Shown: positions 35,179 to 46,520 of the stretch, in pieces
Numbering within the stretch: the first letter of the stretch is position 1
Layout: every line of letters begins with the position of its first letter
Notes under the pieces: generated by a model
What the model was told of the DNA's origin: nothing
The model's input: only the letters and a program-made list of their open reading frames with translations
The model's database searches: none
Program-made: the position numbers and the translations under genes
NCBI GenBank assembly: GCA_030268105.1
Contig: BSDZ01000010.1
Span: forward strand, 3,572,001-3,636,000
Direction of reading: 5' to 3'
From: Volvox africanus
Taxonomy: Eukaryota > Chlorophyta > Chlorophyceae > Chlamydomonadales > Volvocaceae
DNA: 64,000 nt

Positions 35179-38100
35179 CTACCGAAGATTTGATGACTGC
35201 CGTTCATATGTTGTGCCAACGGCCTCTGATGCCGACGCTGGCGCCTCCACCCCCGATAACCGGCTGAAATCCCCTTTATCGGAGGACACAGACGACACCC
35301 CGTCTTCCCCGCCATTTGCCATGTCAGTGCCCGCAAGTGCTGCGTCAGCAGGGGCGTCGCGGTCATTCGCATCCTCCGATTCACCGTCGCACGCAGCGGT
35401 CAGAAAATCCACAAAAATGCGCTCGAAGTCCGGGATCTTATCCACACCCGGAAAATAGTTTATGTCCACCTGTGCACCCAACGACAGGGTAATGGAATGT
35501 GGAAGAGAAATAGCCCAAGTTAGTCAGCGAGAGACGAAGAGTGGCGAGATGCTGGCACTCGCACACCAACGACAAGGAGACGGGATCCAGGGGTGTTCTA
35601 GTTAAGGCAACCATAGAGCTGCAGTTCCTAAATGCTCCCCTTTCCTGGTCCGCACTTAAACACTGCTGATTGTACGGCATTACACCCAGGGTATGAGCCA
35701 CGAGTGTCGGTGCAACGGAACACCCCACACTGTCGCGTGACCATGCCTTTGCTATTGCCAGGCACCTTGCTTATATTGCACATATTGCCCATGCCTTTGC
35801 TATCGGCAAGGGCATTCGCTGTGGATATGCCAGAGAACACGCATCCTTCCCCTGCATCCTGCCCTCTACGTGCAATCAACTGGGCGTCCATTTGCCAAAG
35901 CACCCCAACCTGCCGCTGGAGGGTACTAGATACAACCCAACCGCCTTCAGACGCGAACACCTTTCGACAGACGCACACAAGCCGGCTAGGATGTGTGAGG
36001 GATCACTGCCCAACTCGATTGAGCGAAGAAAGCACACCAGAGGATCCGGGTGTGGCCAGGAGCAGTTCATGGCAAGCAGGGCCCCAAAAGGCTTACCACG
36101 TAGTAAAGCCGCTCGTGCTGAGAGGACTGGTTCGCTGGGCATATCATGTCGAAATTGAATAGCTGCAATCCAAGCTTATCCCGCAACATCCCTGCCAGCG
36201 CTCTGGTCACCCAGTCCGGCGGCGCCGCCGGGTGCATCACGTGCTCAGGCGACAGACTGATGTCGGGCGCACTGACGACCTGATCCCGCCGCCATGGCCT
36301 CATCTCCGCTCCACCGCAGCCCTCCTCATCAGTAAGGTGTTCGGAAACCCGTGCCGCGGTATAGTACACAATCCCTGCACTGAGCTTGTCTTCAGGTGAC
36401 CCCTTGGCGTAACTGGACTTGCAGGAAATTCGCGGCAGCGACTGCACACCCTCACGCCGCGCCTCCTGCCCAAACTGTGAATCTCCAAGAGAGGGACGCA
36501 AGCAAACCACCGTGCGCGTGCCAAGCACGTAAACCTGTAAGGCAGATCCCGGCAGGTAAGACCAGCGGCGGGATGAATAAGCCATTGTAGCAAAGGAGGG
36601 GAATTGGTTTTGTGATGTGTTTTGTGGCCGCGATAGCAACCAACTGAACACCAAATCGAGGCGGGAGTGCGAGGAAACCAGCATGGTGACTGATCTGCAG
36701 TCCCATGTTACAAGAGCCCGGTGTCATGTCCACACAGCAGCAGTAACGGAAAAGGACCATAAACATCGAGGGTTATGTATGATCCATTACACCCGCACTT
36801 TACGTCACGCGCTCTCCTCCCTCTCTCCCTCCGCGCCGCGCACATCACACCTTGAACAGCACGCCCCCATGATCTACGAACTGCTGCACCACCAGCGGCG
36901 GCTTCAGCGAGGAGGATACGTCTCCGTATAGCACTTTACCCATCGCCGCCATGTCGTGCAGGACGGCTAATCCGTGACTGCCCTCGCGACCGTCTGTCCA
37001 CAAGGGCTTCACCAACAGCGGTGGTGTAAGCCCCGCCTGGCACAGCTGCGCTTGCGCTTCCGCTAAGGACATGCCCTCCGTAATTTCAACCTGTTGACTC
37101 GCCGAGGCATAAGCAAAGGAACGGCAAGACCTGTCAAGCATTGAAAGCCGAGGTCTCACTCGGTGCGCTGAGCATATGAGCATATGAGCAAGGCGAGCTT
37201 TTTAAGCTTGGGGATGGTGCGTGCAGTATATGAACATGCGGGTCAATTGAGTGGGCGGTTGTGGGCGGCTGTGTTGCGCAGTTTGGGGCTGACTTCGCCT
37301 GACATCTTCATGCCAGTACCCAGAATGGCGGCCTCCAAAGCCGCCTCTCGCCAGAAGAAGCTGGGTTTTGTACTACGTACCTGAGTGGGTGACTGAATGC
37401 GCGCAATGCTGAAGGTTCCCCTGCCTCTGCCTCTGCCGTTGCGGGTGTAGGGTCTCTGGATACCGCGCCACGGTAAAGGGAAGAATTCACACGGCAACGG
37501 CATCAGCGGAAACAATAGGTGAAGTTTTGGCACCACGATATGACACACGCGCAGATCGTCACATCCTTTTCGCCCTCCTCACCTTTAGAGTGAGTCCATT
37601 TGGGTCCTCTCGCAGCGGGAGGAGCATCGTAGCCCGGTTGTGCACGATCCGGATGCCGGCCAAGGAATCAATAACCTTTACGCCCGGTCGTGATGTAATG
37701 TACTCCTGAAGGTTCCGTTCCCATTCTACGAAATGCCATTTAAACCATGAACCGTCACTTATTTCCAAGGATTCCGACATGGTGTAGGTGTGTGGAACAA
37801 ATTGCACTTTGTTGAGGTCAATGGCCCTAGGGCTGAAGCCAAGCTGTAACGTACCCTTGTTGGGACGTAACTTGTGGACGATAGCGTCATACTCGCCCTG
37901 GTCTACGAGTGGTTTGGTATGGTCCAGCAAGACCAACTGCACTCCTCTGCTACTTGCAATTCGCTCCATCGACTTCGTCAGATACCGGCTCACCTGCGAG
38001 ATGCCCCGAACATTGAGAATGGTTCCCTGTGTGACAATCTTGGGCATAAATTTTGCCAGGCCCACCTTCTTGGGCAAGAGGGCGCAACCTATCCGAAGCA

Positions 38101-38188
38101 CTCGGTTGCGGTTGCCTCCAGTGTAACAAGGTAAGTCTCCGACATCAATATCTTCCTTCGGGAGATGTCGTGTCTTTTCCCCAAGCAT
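35179..38188 (-). CDS. ITPK1: Inositol-tetrakisphosphate 1-kinase / inositol 1,3,4-trisphosphate 5/6-kinase
   Basis: A soluble ATP-grasp kinase that phosphorylates inositol tris- and tetrakisphosphates on the route to InsP6; plant members can also make InsP7. Exons are 38066-38188, 37583-37993, 37381-37455, 36851-37090, 36097-36534 and 35179-35469, about 525 residues. All introns are in phase 0. The N-terminal lobe shows LRIGCALLPKK, DHTKPLVDQGEYDAIVHKL and VIDSLAGIRIVHNR. The ATP-grasp part shows PLLVKPLWTDGREGSHGLAV, PPLVVQQFVDHGGVLFK followed by VYVLG, LFNFDMICP and VDINYFPGVDKIPDFE. The ATG at 38188 follows an in-frame TAA nine bases upstream. Exon 3 is the weakest, chosen because it alone keeps phase to VEITEG. 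Compared with usual members of about 320-400 residues it carries extra segments, including an acidic Ala/Ser-rich C-terminus. Confidence 0.88.
37994..38065 (-). other. 72-bp in-frame intron of ITPK with no stop codon
   Basis: Between PKK and VSRYLTKSMERIASSRG the DNA has a donor (AAG/GTGGGC) and an acceptor (TCTCGCAG) 72 bp apart. The 24 intervening codons are open, but they interrupt the otherwise continuous family pattern PKKV-x(n)-RG. Removing them restores the usual spacing, so I call an intron. Retention would give a protein longer by 24 residues. Confidence 0.7.
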
Positions 38189-40067
38189 GCTCAATTAGCA
38201 GTGCACTGGCGAAGGCCAGCCCTTGCCTTGACTAGCAGCTTACTTTTCACGCAAAGCCCGGGGCCAAGTTCTCCACCTTTCACGCAACCAATGCATTATA
38301 ATCTATAGTCCACTTGAATTTTTTAGGGAGACAACGTCTTGTTCGCATACGTGGGACCTCGTCAAGCTCAGTTCCACAAGCTTAGGTAAGTAGGTGGTGC
38401 TGGTGCTTACATGGCCGTTAGGAATGTACTACCTTTATCTGCAAGTGTAAGGAGGCATCTTCTTCGTCGAAATGCTGTACGACGGGGGGCCTCGTGCCCG
38501 CGGCCAATATTTGTTTGCGCTTGCAGCTATGCAATAAAATCCGGCACCCAACTTTTACGCACAGCAAGGTTCTGTGGGCCATGTAAGGGTGTATGACATG
38601 AATATAGCCTTTACAGGAACTAGGGCGCTTTGCATTGTCGGCTTACTTCTGCTGAGCACAGGATTGTTAGTCCTGGTCCATCTTCCATCTGTAATCGTTA
38701 TTAAGTAATTGGATGCTACTACTTTACGTGCAGGCAGTATACCGGTGAATCGCAAGCCCGCGCTCGTCCCGCCGTCCTCTTTGTGAAGGTGGCTTGGCAT
38801 ATGCAAGCACAGTTTCCAATCAAGTGAGGAATAGACACATGAAGAGAAGGAACCATTTCTGACTGATACTTATACCTCGCACCTCAATACCAAGAAGAGA
38901 CGTATAGTAAGTAAATCGCAGTGAGTAGCAAGCGAGTATACTCTCAGGCCTGTACAATGCTTCGTCCCTTCGCAAGTGCCCCAATCATAATTAAATTTCA
39001 TCATATACCGAGATTCCCCTTCCGAAGTCGGATCACGGTAAAGCCGATCCCGGCAATGACGGGCAAGACATGCAAAACTGTCACTTTTATCACAAACGTG
39101 AATGGCTGAACGTGATGAATCTACCCATGGCCATCGCATTTCTTATGATCACTCACATTCCTATTTCATCATTGATAACAGTCTATGATAGGCTACGGCT
39201 TTGAGTGCTGTCCGATGATGCCACCTGTAGGTACCCCCTGATCCCTAAGACAACGTGAAACAGACCAGAACCTCAGAAACCCCTGTTGGCTCGAAGTTTG
39301 TAAATTAATTGGGTATTTTCTCATGGTTTAACGATTCCTGAAAGCGTTCGTTGGACTTAGGAGGTGGATGAACGTTCCTCCGCAGGGGGAAAAAGGCGAA
39401 AAACTCCGCTTGTCCGTTAGTACCCCAAACATTGTGGCACCCATGCCGTGACCACTTCTTTGGCTTGGGCCAATGTAGATCGGTTACATTTACTGTTGCG
39501 TTAGGGAGATGGCTTTGCATTGCTAATACGCGCTTGAGCTTTTAAATCGATTCCCCAAGGCTCGACGACAAATGCCGGCCCTCCTGCCAACAACACCAGG
39601 TTAGCAGAGATTCATCAACACACAACACAACGAAGCTAATTTAGTAATGCTCAGCGGGCGCGACATCAGCGTTCCGGCTTTTGACGAGCATCGACTGCTA
39701 TTTAATTGCAGGCAGTACCGGTCAGACCTATGTGCTGAGCTTGTTGCTTTGTGCTGGGCCTTTGCTGGAGCAAGAAATCTACGGCAGAAGTTCCTTCTTG
39801 TTATCCGGCTTGCTGTACACATGGTGCGCAAACGAAAGACGACGGCCAACATCTGGCCCCGTCTCCAATATAGTTCAGATCTTCAGTTCTTAAGAGATCG
39901 ATGACACTGTGACACATGGCGGCGAAGAACGTATTGCATGTGCGATGTTATTAGTTAATGCAACAGTGACGGCACCGCTGACAGTGCTATTAAATACCCT
40001 ATTTCATAACAAGGTAATATCATGTGTCTGACAGCCATGGAAACGCCTCTTGTAGCCTAACACGCGT
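38189..40067. other. Interval between ITPK and the PsbP-domain gene
   Basis: It holds the ITPK promoter and short plus-strand frames. One encodes a 36-residue hydrophobic peptide from the ATG at 38598 (CIVGLLLLSTGLLVLVHL). Another (39647-39904) is a helical, basic sequence (CAELVALCWAFAGARNLRQK). Neither could be tied into a credible gene. Confidence 0.4.
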
Positions 40068-40072
40068 TTACA
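40068..40072 (-). terminator. TGTAA polyadenylation signal of the PsbP-domain gene
   Basis: TTACA on the plus strand, read as TGTAA on the minus strand, lies about 150 bp after the stop codon at 40221. This is the signal and spacing used in chlamydomonadalean algae. Confidence 0.55.
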
Positions 40073-40220
40073 TGACTACGATATCGCCTGTTATAGCCGG
40101 TTACGCCAAGGCTAGAAGAGACTCAGAAAAATCGACGCATACTCCCCTCCCATAATCATGGCTGCTTTCTTTTTCGCATCATATTCCGAAACGTCCAGAG
40201 CGTCAACTGCAGCTAAAGCC

Positions 40221-41985
40221 TCATGCCCGGAAACTCTCCACGACCCTGCGAAGGCTGCCTTCCAGCTTACCCCACTGCTTGTCCGTTGCACTGGCAACAA
40301 AGAGGAACGCCAAGTCACCCTGGGCAGAGGACAAATTAACCAGTTAGCTTTCTGCAGCACTGGACAAGCAAGGTAGAGACGCATCCGTACCTTAACTGTA
40401 CATGCCGTGTAAGAATGAGCTCCAGTCTTCGCGTAGGGGGCGTTCAGTTCATAAAGGTAGCTACCGGTGATCAATGCAGGGAGCGAGCCAGGGTTAAGGA
40501 GAAAGCCGGGGTAGGAGTACAGGAGCACATGACTCACTAAGTAAGACCGTCTTGCGTGCGGCTGTTGCTGGCAACCAGCGCATCCTCATCCATGTAAGTA
40601 CCTACCGCAGGACAGGGCGATAAGAGGGGATTAACGCACCGCTTTGAGCTGCCTTTCATGGCCTTAACGAGATACTGGGCTGTGGTCGTTTGCAGAGGTT
40701 AATGCAGTCCATATATATTCGACCATGACTTGCAACGTGATTTGCCCATATAGCGACCATCCCTTCAATCTATTGGGCATAATCTGGTCGACTACTCGAT
40801 GTGGTACTCATTCTCCGCCCCTTGTGTGCTACAGCGATGTCCTCACCGGTAATGTAATTTCCTACTCGCTCCAGCAGTTGATCAGGAGTCCCCAGATCCT
40901 CAACCTGCAGATTGCGGTGCACCCTATAGATGACCAACCGGTCAGTCTAGCCTCCAACCTGGCAGTTTAGTTTTACATCCACACGCCCCAAAACCACAGG
41001 ATGGGAAAGGCTAACGGCGTACCTTTACATTCTTCTTTGAAGTCAGCTTTTGCAGCGGTGATACAATCAGCTCAACCCGGCCTCCCTGCGCTCCCTCGAA
41101 AATGACCTCTGGCATCGAGCATTCATTCGGCCAATTATGAGCGACAATATCAACTTTGCGAAAGTATGGAATGCACGATAGACAAAACAAGCCATGCATC
41201 CTTCGTATATATTATTCCATGATTGTTTAAAAGACCTCCGGGAAGTATGTCTTCAGTCCGCACGTCGGTAATCTCTGTCTGGGGTGACGCTGGACAGTCT
41301 TACAATACGCTCGGTCCACACTCGCGCCCTGTACCTGTCCACGGCTCGTCGCAACGCGGTTGGCAGTAATTTCCGCTCTGGATATTCGCAACTTTTTGCT
41401 CCACAAAATTGGGGGGCAGAGCGAATCGGTAGGGAGACGTATTGTCTACGGTTCCCGCGCGTAGTGCAGGGGTCTTCGATGCGGATGGAACAAAGAGTAC
41501 CTGCGATCGTGTATGGTCCCACGTATGTACGTCGAGCGGTTTCCCATGGCTCTAACAAGGATCCCCAAATCCTTGCGCCTTTACCCTGCCCACCCGATAT
41601 GGCGTGCTTGGGATATCCTTCCATGCTCCTGGATGGGGCCCCAACCACAGGTGCGCACTTGCCGCAGTCCTTGCCCGCCATACTAACAGGTAGCAGGGAA
41701 ATCTTAGCAAACTACACTCACAAAATCCTCAGTCCCGTAGGCAGGCAGGTAGCTCCCGACTTCCTTGTTCGCAGCAGCCTTCGTCCGCGATGCAGCAATT
41801 AATGAAAATCCCACCAATGCAGAGCTTAGCAACAAATGTCTACGTGTGGAAAGCTCATCTTGGAAGTGTTCAGCCGGGGCTGCGTTGCAAACCGGAATAG
41901 CTGCAACCTGTCGCTTGTGGCAGCGACCTGGCGGTTGCAGCCGAAGCGACCCGCAGCCCAGTGTAATTTTGACAGATACTTGCAT
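40221..41985 (-). CDS. Thylakoid-lumen PsbP-domain protein
   Basis: Predicted PsbP-fold protein of the thylakoid lumen, related to the photosystem II extrinsic subunit and its assembly-factor relatives. The N-terminus looks like a bipartite transit peptide: a basic chloroplast stretch, then a twin-arginine signal (STRRHLLLSSALVGFSLIAA) pointing to Tat export. Exons are 41722-41985, 41335-41500, 41023-41108, 40847-40904, about 40550-40601, 40391-40460 and 40221-40319. Family hallmarks are SKTPALRAGTVDNTSPYRFA, ALPPNFVEQKVANIQSG, RVELIVSPL, EDLGTPDQLLERVGNYIT, YELNAPYAKTGAHSYTA and GDLAFLFVASATDKQW followed by LRRVVESF at the stop. The junction between the exon ending in NSRTQDG and the one starting at SYLYEL does not keep phase with any GT-AG pair I could find. 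That could mean a noncanonical site, an indel or an error. The exact subfamily is not fixed. Confidence 0.85.
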
Positions 41986-43072
41986 GACTTTATGAAATAT
42001 TCAGTTCAGGTGCGGTAATAATGATCAAGTAGGCTACCAACAGCAAGCGTATACAATCACACGAACCTTACACTGGCTTACTAAATTATGAGGCTTTGGA
42101 TGTAATGCGTCCCATTCAGAATCATGTCAGGAGGAATAACTGTACCCTTGAAAGGGGAAAACAGGCTTTAGACGATTCCGTACAATTTCTGTGGTGGCGC
42201 AGCTAGGTGTCCCGGTCAAGTTGTTCTAGTCAAAATACTATCTTGAGTTTTCCTCATCTTCCTTTTAGGTTGTTGATATTAGTCTTGGGTGTCTTGCGGT
42301 CTGTGATCCTCCTGGTTCGCTCCGGGCTTTACGAGTTTACAAACGTGTAATCGGCTTTTGCTTGTAATCATTATCACCCACTCATTGATGGTTGTGCGTG
42401 AAACTACACGATACAAGGGACTCGTATCTGGGGCGTCACAAACTAAAATGATCTTACCAGAAGTCTGAGTTCTGACTTAATATGATTTCGGTATACTATT
42501 TTTAGGGACGCCACTATACGTGGGACACTACGTAGAGTGGCTTCGATGCAAAGCCGCCGCCCAGCGTTGTTACCGGATTAATTTGGCCTTCGGTATGCCT
42601 AATTTTATGCGCCCCGCTTAAAGGCACATTCCGGAAGCATTGCATACTGTACGAGTATTACATACAGAGTTTTTTCTGCAATGGTGGTCGCAGATGTAGG
42701 CGATCTGAGGGGCAAGAGGGGCCAGGAGAGGCTGGTGGCAGCGGAGCAAAGTGTGAGATGCCAGGTGAAGATGTGCGGAGCGGAAGGTGAAGACGGCGTG
42801 TAAGGTAGGTACCAAGGGAGGATAAGCGCCAAGTGCAGAAAAGGATGTGCACGACTGATTGGTGTAGGCAAAGTCGATGATGTGTCGTGGTAAGGGCTAC
42901 CCTGAAGACACGCGAAGACTACCACCTGGCACTGCCAAGGGGGATGCAACCCGCCTGCCCTGCCCAAGACCCCGACTCCACCCAAGACCACACCCCGTGA
43001 ACTGCGCACTTTCGACCGCGCCCACAGTCTCACACTCAAGCAGAGGATGACGGATGGCTAACCTACCCAACA
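41986..43072. other. Interval without identified genes
   Basis: It contains the presumed promoter of the PsbP-domain gene and AT-rich sequence. The minus frame 42605-43039 has biased Pro/Ser/Leu composition and no domain. It marks the change from the gene block to the retroelement block. Confidence 0.5.
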
Positions 43073-43472
43073 TGTTGTATTACAGTTTGATTATCATTGA
43101 TGCGTTGGTCAATGTGACCCGACAAGATGATAAGCGAACGTAATTAAGACATTGTGACCAAGAAATATATATGTATGTATTTATCTAGTTATGCATAGGG
43201 TGTAATAGGTATGAACCAACTAAGAAAGGATTTGCAAGGTTTTCAGGTGATATTTGGTGAATTCAATAAAACGTCGGTAGCAGTTATATGCACCACAGAA
43301 TAAGTGTGCAAAAGCGTGCTAAGACTCATACTGATTAGCATTGATATTTGCACCATAGTTACGCGGGCACAGGAGTAACGGTGTGAGATACAATTGTAGC
43401 GACGACCACAGTTGTAAAGCTACAACCGAATATTGATATTCAGCCATTCGCATTGCATGAATGCCGGGAAGG

Positions 43473-43796
43473 TGTTGGAATGTGAGCAACACTCATATAC
43501 GAAAGAATGTCAGAGCAAGTAATACGGCCCACGAGGGGCCGGGCGCTTTGCTGACTTCAACAGGTTATGAGCCCCGAGCGCACATGCGCGGCTGGCCGAG
43601 AGGTCGCCGGTTCGAATCCCGCTGGCTGTTGACCAGGGCAGGGAGGCCGGGACGAGGCAGCAATCGGGAGACCGTGAAGCTTGACGGAGTGTCGCTCACG
43701 GGGGGGTGTTGGAATGTGAGCAACACTCATATACGAAAGAATGTCAGAGCAAGTAATACGGCCCACGAGGGGCCGGGCGCTTTGCTGACTTCAACA
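43473..43796. mobile_element. Complete miniature LTR element (TRIM-like), 324 bp
   Basis: Two identical 90-bp terminal repeats (43473-43562 and 43707-43796) begin TGTTGGAATG and end CTTCAACA, so they carry the TG..CA ends and inverted TGTTG/CAACA of LTRs. The 144-bp interior cannot encode proteins. A run of seven G abuts the right repeat like a polypurine tract. The element is flanked by a 5-bp direct repeat GAAGG (43468-43472 and 43797-43801), and the related copy at 44.9 kb lacks the insertion. I did not find a standard TGG-starting primer-binding site. Confidence 0.85.
43593..43619 (+). promoter_or_regulatory. tRNA-like A-box and B-box motifs inside the TRIM element
   Basis: TGGCCGAGAGG resembles the A box of tRNA-Ser/Leu genes, and GGTTCGAATCC matches the B box. 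They are only five bases apart, far closer than in a tRNA gene. The motifs may be a remnant of tRNA sequence captured by the element or a compact Pol III promoter. Confidence 0.4.
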
Positions 43797-44724
43797 GAAG
43801 GCGTGATAATGATAAATATACTGCATGCGAATATCGGTGATACATCCGCTAGGATTTATCACACTTGTGGATTGAGAATCTGGTGTGATATGTACCGATA
43901 TCATGAGTATAATACGCACAAAGATGGCTGAATAGCATAAGCTTTTATCAAACTCTAATTGGACAACCTCCAATATTATCATATTGAACTATATTACGCT
44001 ACATTTAGCCTGAGCCAAGCCTGAGCATTGATAGCTGGTTAGATGATGATCGCGTTGAGTCAGTTCTGTTAGCTGAATTCACTGCATCTCAAATTTTGGA
44101 CCGTAAGTTGTAACCTTTTCACTCCTGAAGTCTTCTGCTGCCCCTGAATCTGGTCCTGATTGTTTTACAAGCACATCAGCACTTGGCACTTAACATTTAG
44201 CCGTGCAGTGAAGAGTTATGTCGGCCTACAAAGGCCCGGTCGGAAGATGACCATCGACGGCCCAATCTTTGACACTACCCGTAGATACCCCAGGATACTA
44301 CAGTGACTACCCACTGTGGTTGTCACACTTCTCACACTTATGTGTTGCTCATGCCAACATTGGGTTAATAATACAACAAATATTATTTCTAACAAGTCAT
44401 GTCATTATAATGCTCATTACCCAGGTTCCTTGGGTTGAGTTGAATGTTCGCTGGTTGGCACGTTATTGGTACAGCTGGCAACACAAGGCAAAAAATCCCA
44501 ATTGCAAGGACTCTGCAATGCATAACTAGTTAAATATATACAGATATATTTATTAATAGCAATGCATTAATTACGTTCACTTATAGTCTTGTTAGGTCTC
44601 ATCAACCATTGCATCGATGATAATTGAACACATATATATACATTTTTGTACATTTCAGTATATATATGCAGCAATATATGTTGCATTGCATTGCAGAATC
44701 CATGAATCAGGATTCTCTGTATTG

Positions 44725-45414
44725 TGTTGCCAGCTGTATCATTAATGAGCCAACCAACGAATGTTCAGATCGAGCCAGCATACGAAGTTAATGAGAATTT
44801 AAAATGACATGAATTGTTATGTAATAATATATGTTATATTATTACTTCGATGCTGGCATGATCGACGCATAAATGTAAGAAGTGTGACGACCACAGTGGT
44901 TAGTCAACAACCGAATGTTGATATTTAGCTCTTCGCATTGCATAAATGTCGGGACAGCTTGTTAATGATAAACACACTGCATGTGAATATCGGTGATATG
45001 TCTACTATGGCTTATCGCACTTGTGGATCGGTGATCTGGTGGTGTGAGATGTACCGTGCATCGATGTTATAATACATGCGATGACGGCCGAATAACATAA
45101 GCTTTTACCTAGCTCTAATCGGACACTCTTCAATATTACCACGTTGAACTATATTACACTACTTTTGGCCCAAGCCAAGCTTGAGTATTTATAGCCAGTT
45201 AGATGATGATTGCCTGGCTGTGGTTCTGATAGCCGAATGCACCACATGTCATATTTTGGACTGTAACTTGTAACATTTTGCTCCAAAGTCTCCCGTAGCC
45301 CCTGAAACCTCGTCCAAAAGCTTTGGTCTATCTTGTGTGCATTCGGCACTTGGCACTTGCATGGCAAGTGCATGAGGCATAGCAAGTGCATGAGCAGTGA
45401 AGAGGCATACAACA
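44725..45414 (+). mobile_element. Diverged LTR-like sequence (copy 2)
   Basis: It runs from TGTTGCCAGC to CATACAACA and shares long interrupted similarity with copy 1 and the B/C/D LTRs. A perfect hairpin lies at 44821-44845 (GTAATAATATA, spacer TGT, TATATTATTAC). The sequence after it has no TGGTATCGAGAC primer site, so this is not an intact 5' LTR. Confidence 0.6.
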
Positions 45415-45579
45415 CCAGGCACCAGCGGGGAGGTCCTGGAATCCTTCAGGAGTGGCAGGTGATTCGGCACACCTTCCATCTGGCTGATATCCCCTGGCAG
45501 GTGGCCGCCCTCAAGCCAAGGGCTCTTGGCACGGGTGGCTGTCAAAGCCCAGGGCAGGAACACTGGATGGATTAGCTCA

Positions 45580-46520
45580 AGTTAGGCAGACAGCATGCAA
45601 ATCCAGGGGTGGCAGCCCCATTGACAGATGCCACCTGGCACCCCACCGGCCCCTCCTGTCCCCTGGGCCCCCTCACCAGCGGCGGCAAGAGCCCCCATGA
45701 TGAAACAGAGGGCCCAGATCGTGTGGCATGTGTAAATGTGTTGCTTGAGTGGCAATAGGCTGAGCCTATGGTGGACAGTTGGCCAATCGGCAAGCTGCAC
45801 CCCAGTGATGCACTTGCCTAGTTTTTCTGGGCCCTGCTGCCAGTCGACCAGGCACATCATGAGCCTCTCTGCCCAAACCATCGTGGCCGCTGGGGTCATC
45901 CCTCCATGTTTCATGTGGCAAGTCATTGATTACAATCCGTAGGCAGATGCAGCAGCTTGACCAAAGATTGACAGTGGGAAGTGGGCAAGTCGCTGCATCC
46001 ATTCTCAGGCCGCTACAAGCAGCTTTGCCCAGTCTAGCTGGGGGCATGATGACTGATTTATAACGGGCAGGTTCAGGGCTGTATCAGTGGTAACCAGCTG
46101 GAGCCTTCCAACCACTTCTTGCTGCTGCTGCTGCCGCACATCTGATGGGGTCTTAGGGTTTCACAGCAGTTCCACTTTATCTAGGTTAAGCTGGGCTGAT
46201 GCATGGCTATAAGTGTTCATGGCCTCTAGGAAAGGTGCCGCAGACTGTTTCCCATCAATCACAGCTCCTTGTATCTGCAAACTGGCAAGCTACAATGTGG
46301 TCTGGATCTGACGGACACAGTCTGACCTCCTGACTCCACAACCAACACAGCAGGGCCTGGGCTACAAAAAAGTACAACAGGGGTGCTAGGGGGGCACCGG
46401 TGGCACACTCCTGCCCCCATCCTGACCTGTCTGGATTTGAAGCCTCTGACCATGATCCATGCCTGCATATTGTTCAGCAGCAAGTGGACCCAGCCACATA
46501 GCTGCAGGCCTGTATGTATA
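45580..46520 (-). pseudogene. Decayed LINE (non-LTR retrotransposon) reverse transcriptase region
   Basis: Minus-strand fragments in shifting frames follow the order of L1-type LINE proteins: APLAPLLYFFVAQALLCWL, then VACQFAD at the catalytic YADD position, FLEAMNTYSHASAQLNLDK, FPLSIFGQAAASAYG, and SLLPLKQHIYTCHTIWALCF. Stops and frameshifts between them show it is dead. The catalytic motif is damaged after its first Asp. The 5' part is not recognisable with confidence and may extend to about 47.9 kb. Confidence 0.6.

Larger units (their letters stand above)
43073..44200 (+). mobile_element. Diverged LTR-like sequence (copy 1), interrupted by a TRIM element
   Basis: It begins near TGTTGTATTACAG and matches, with many differences, the sequence at 44725-45414 and the LTRs of elements B, C and D. 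Shared blocks include ACGACCACAG, CAACCGAAT with TTGATATT, GCATGCGAATATCGGTGATA and CATAAGCTTTTA, and an ending before TCTTCTGCTG. No coding region follows, so it is a solo or truncated LTR. The right boundary is approximate. Confidence 0.6.

Noticed and set aside
38598..38823. A two-exon membrane-protein gene on the plus strand
   Set aside because: Phases agree, but the required intron would be only 29 bp, too short for splicing; kept only as a note.
43593..43665. A tRNA gene
   Set aside because: The A and B boxes are only five bases apart and no acceptor stem or anticodon arm can be formed.
45736..45942. Plus-strand coding frame
   Set aside because: The minus strand here matches LINE C-terminal sequence, so the plus frame is a shadow.
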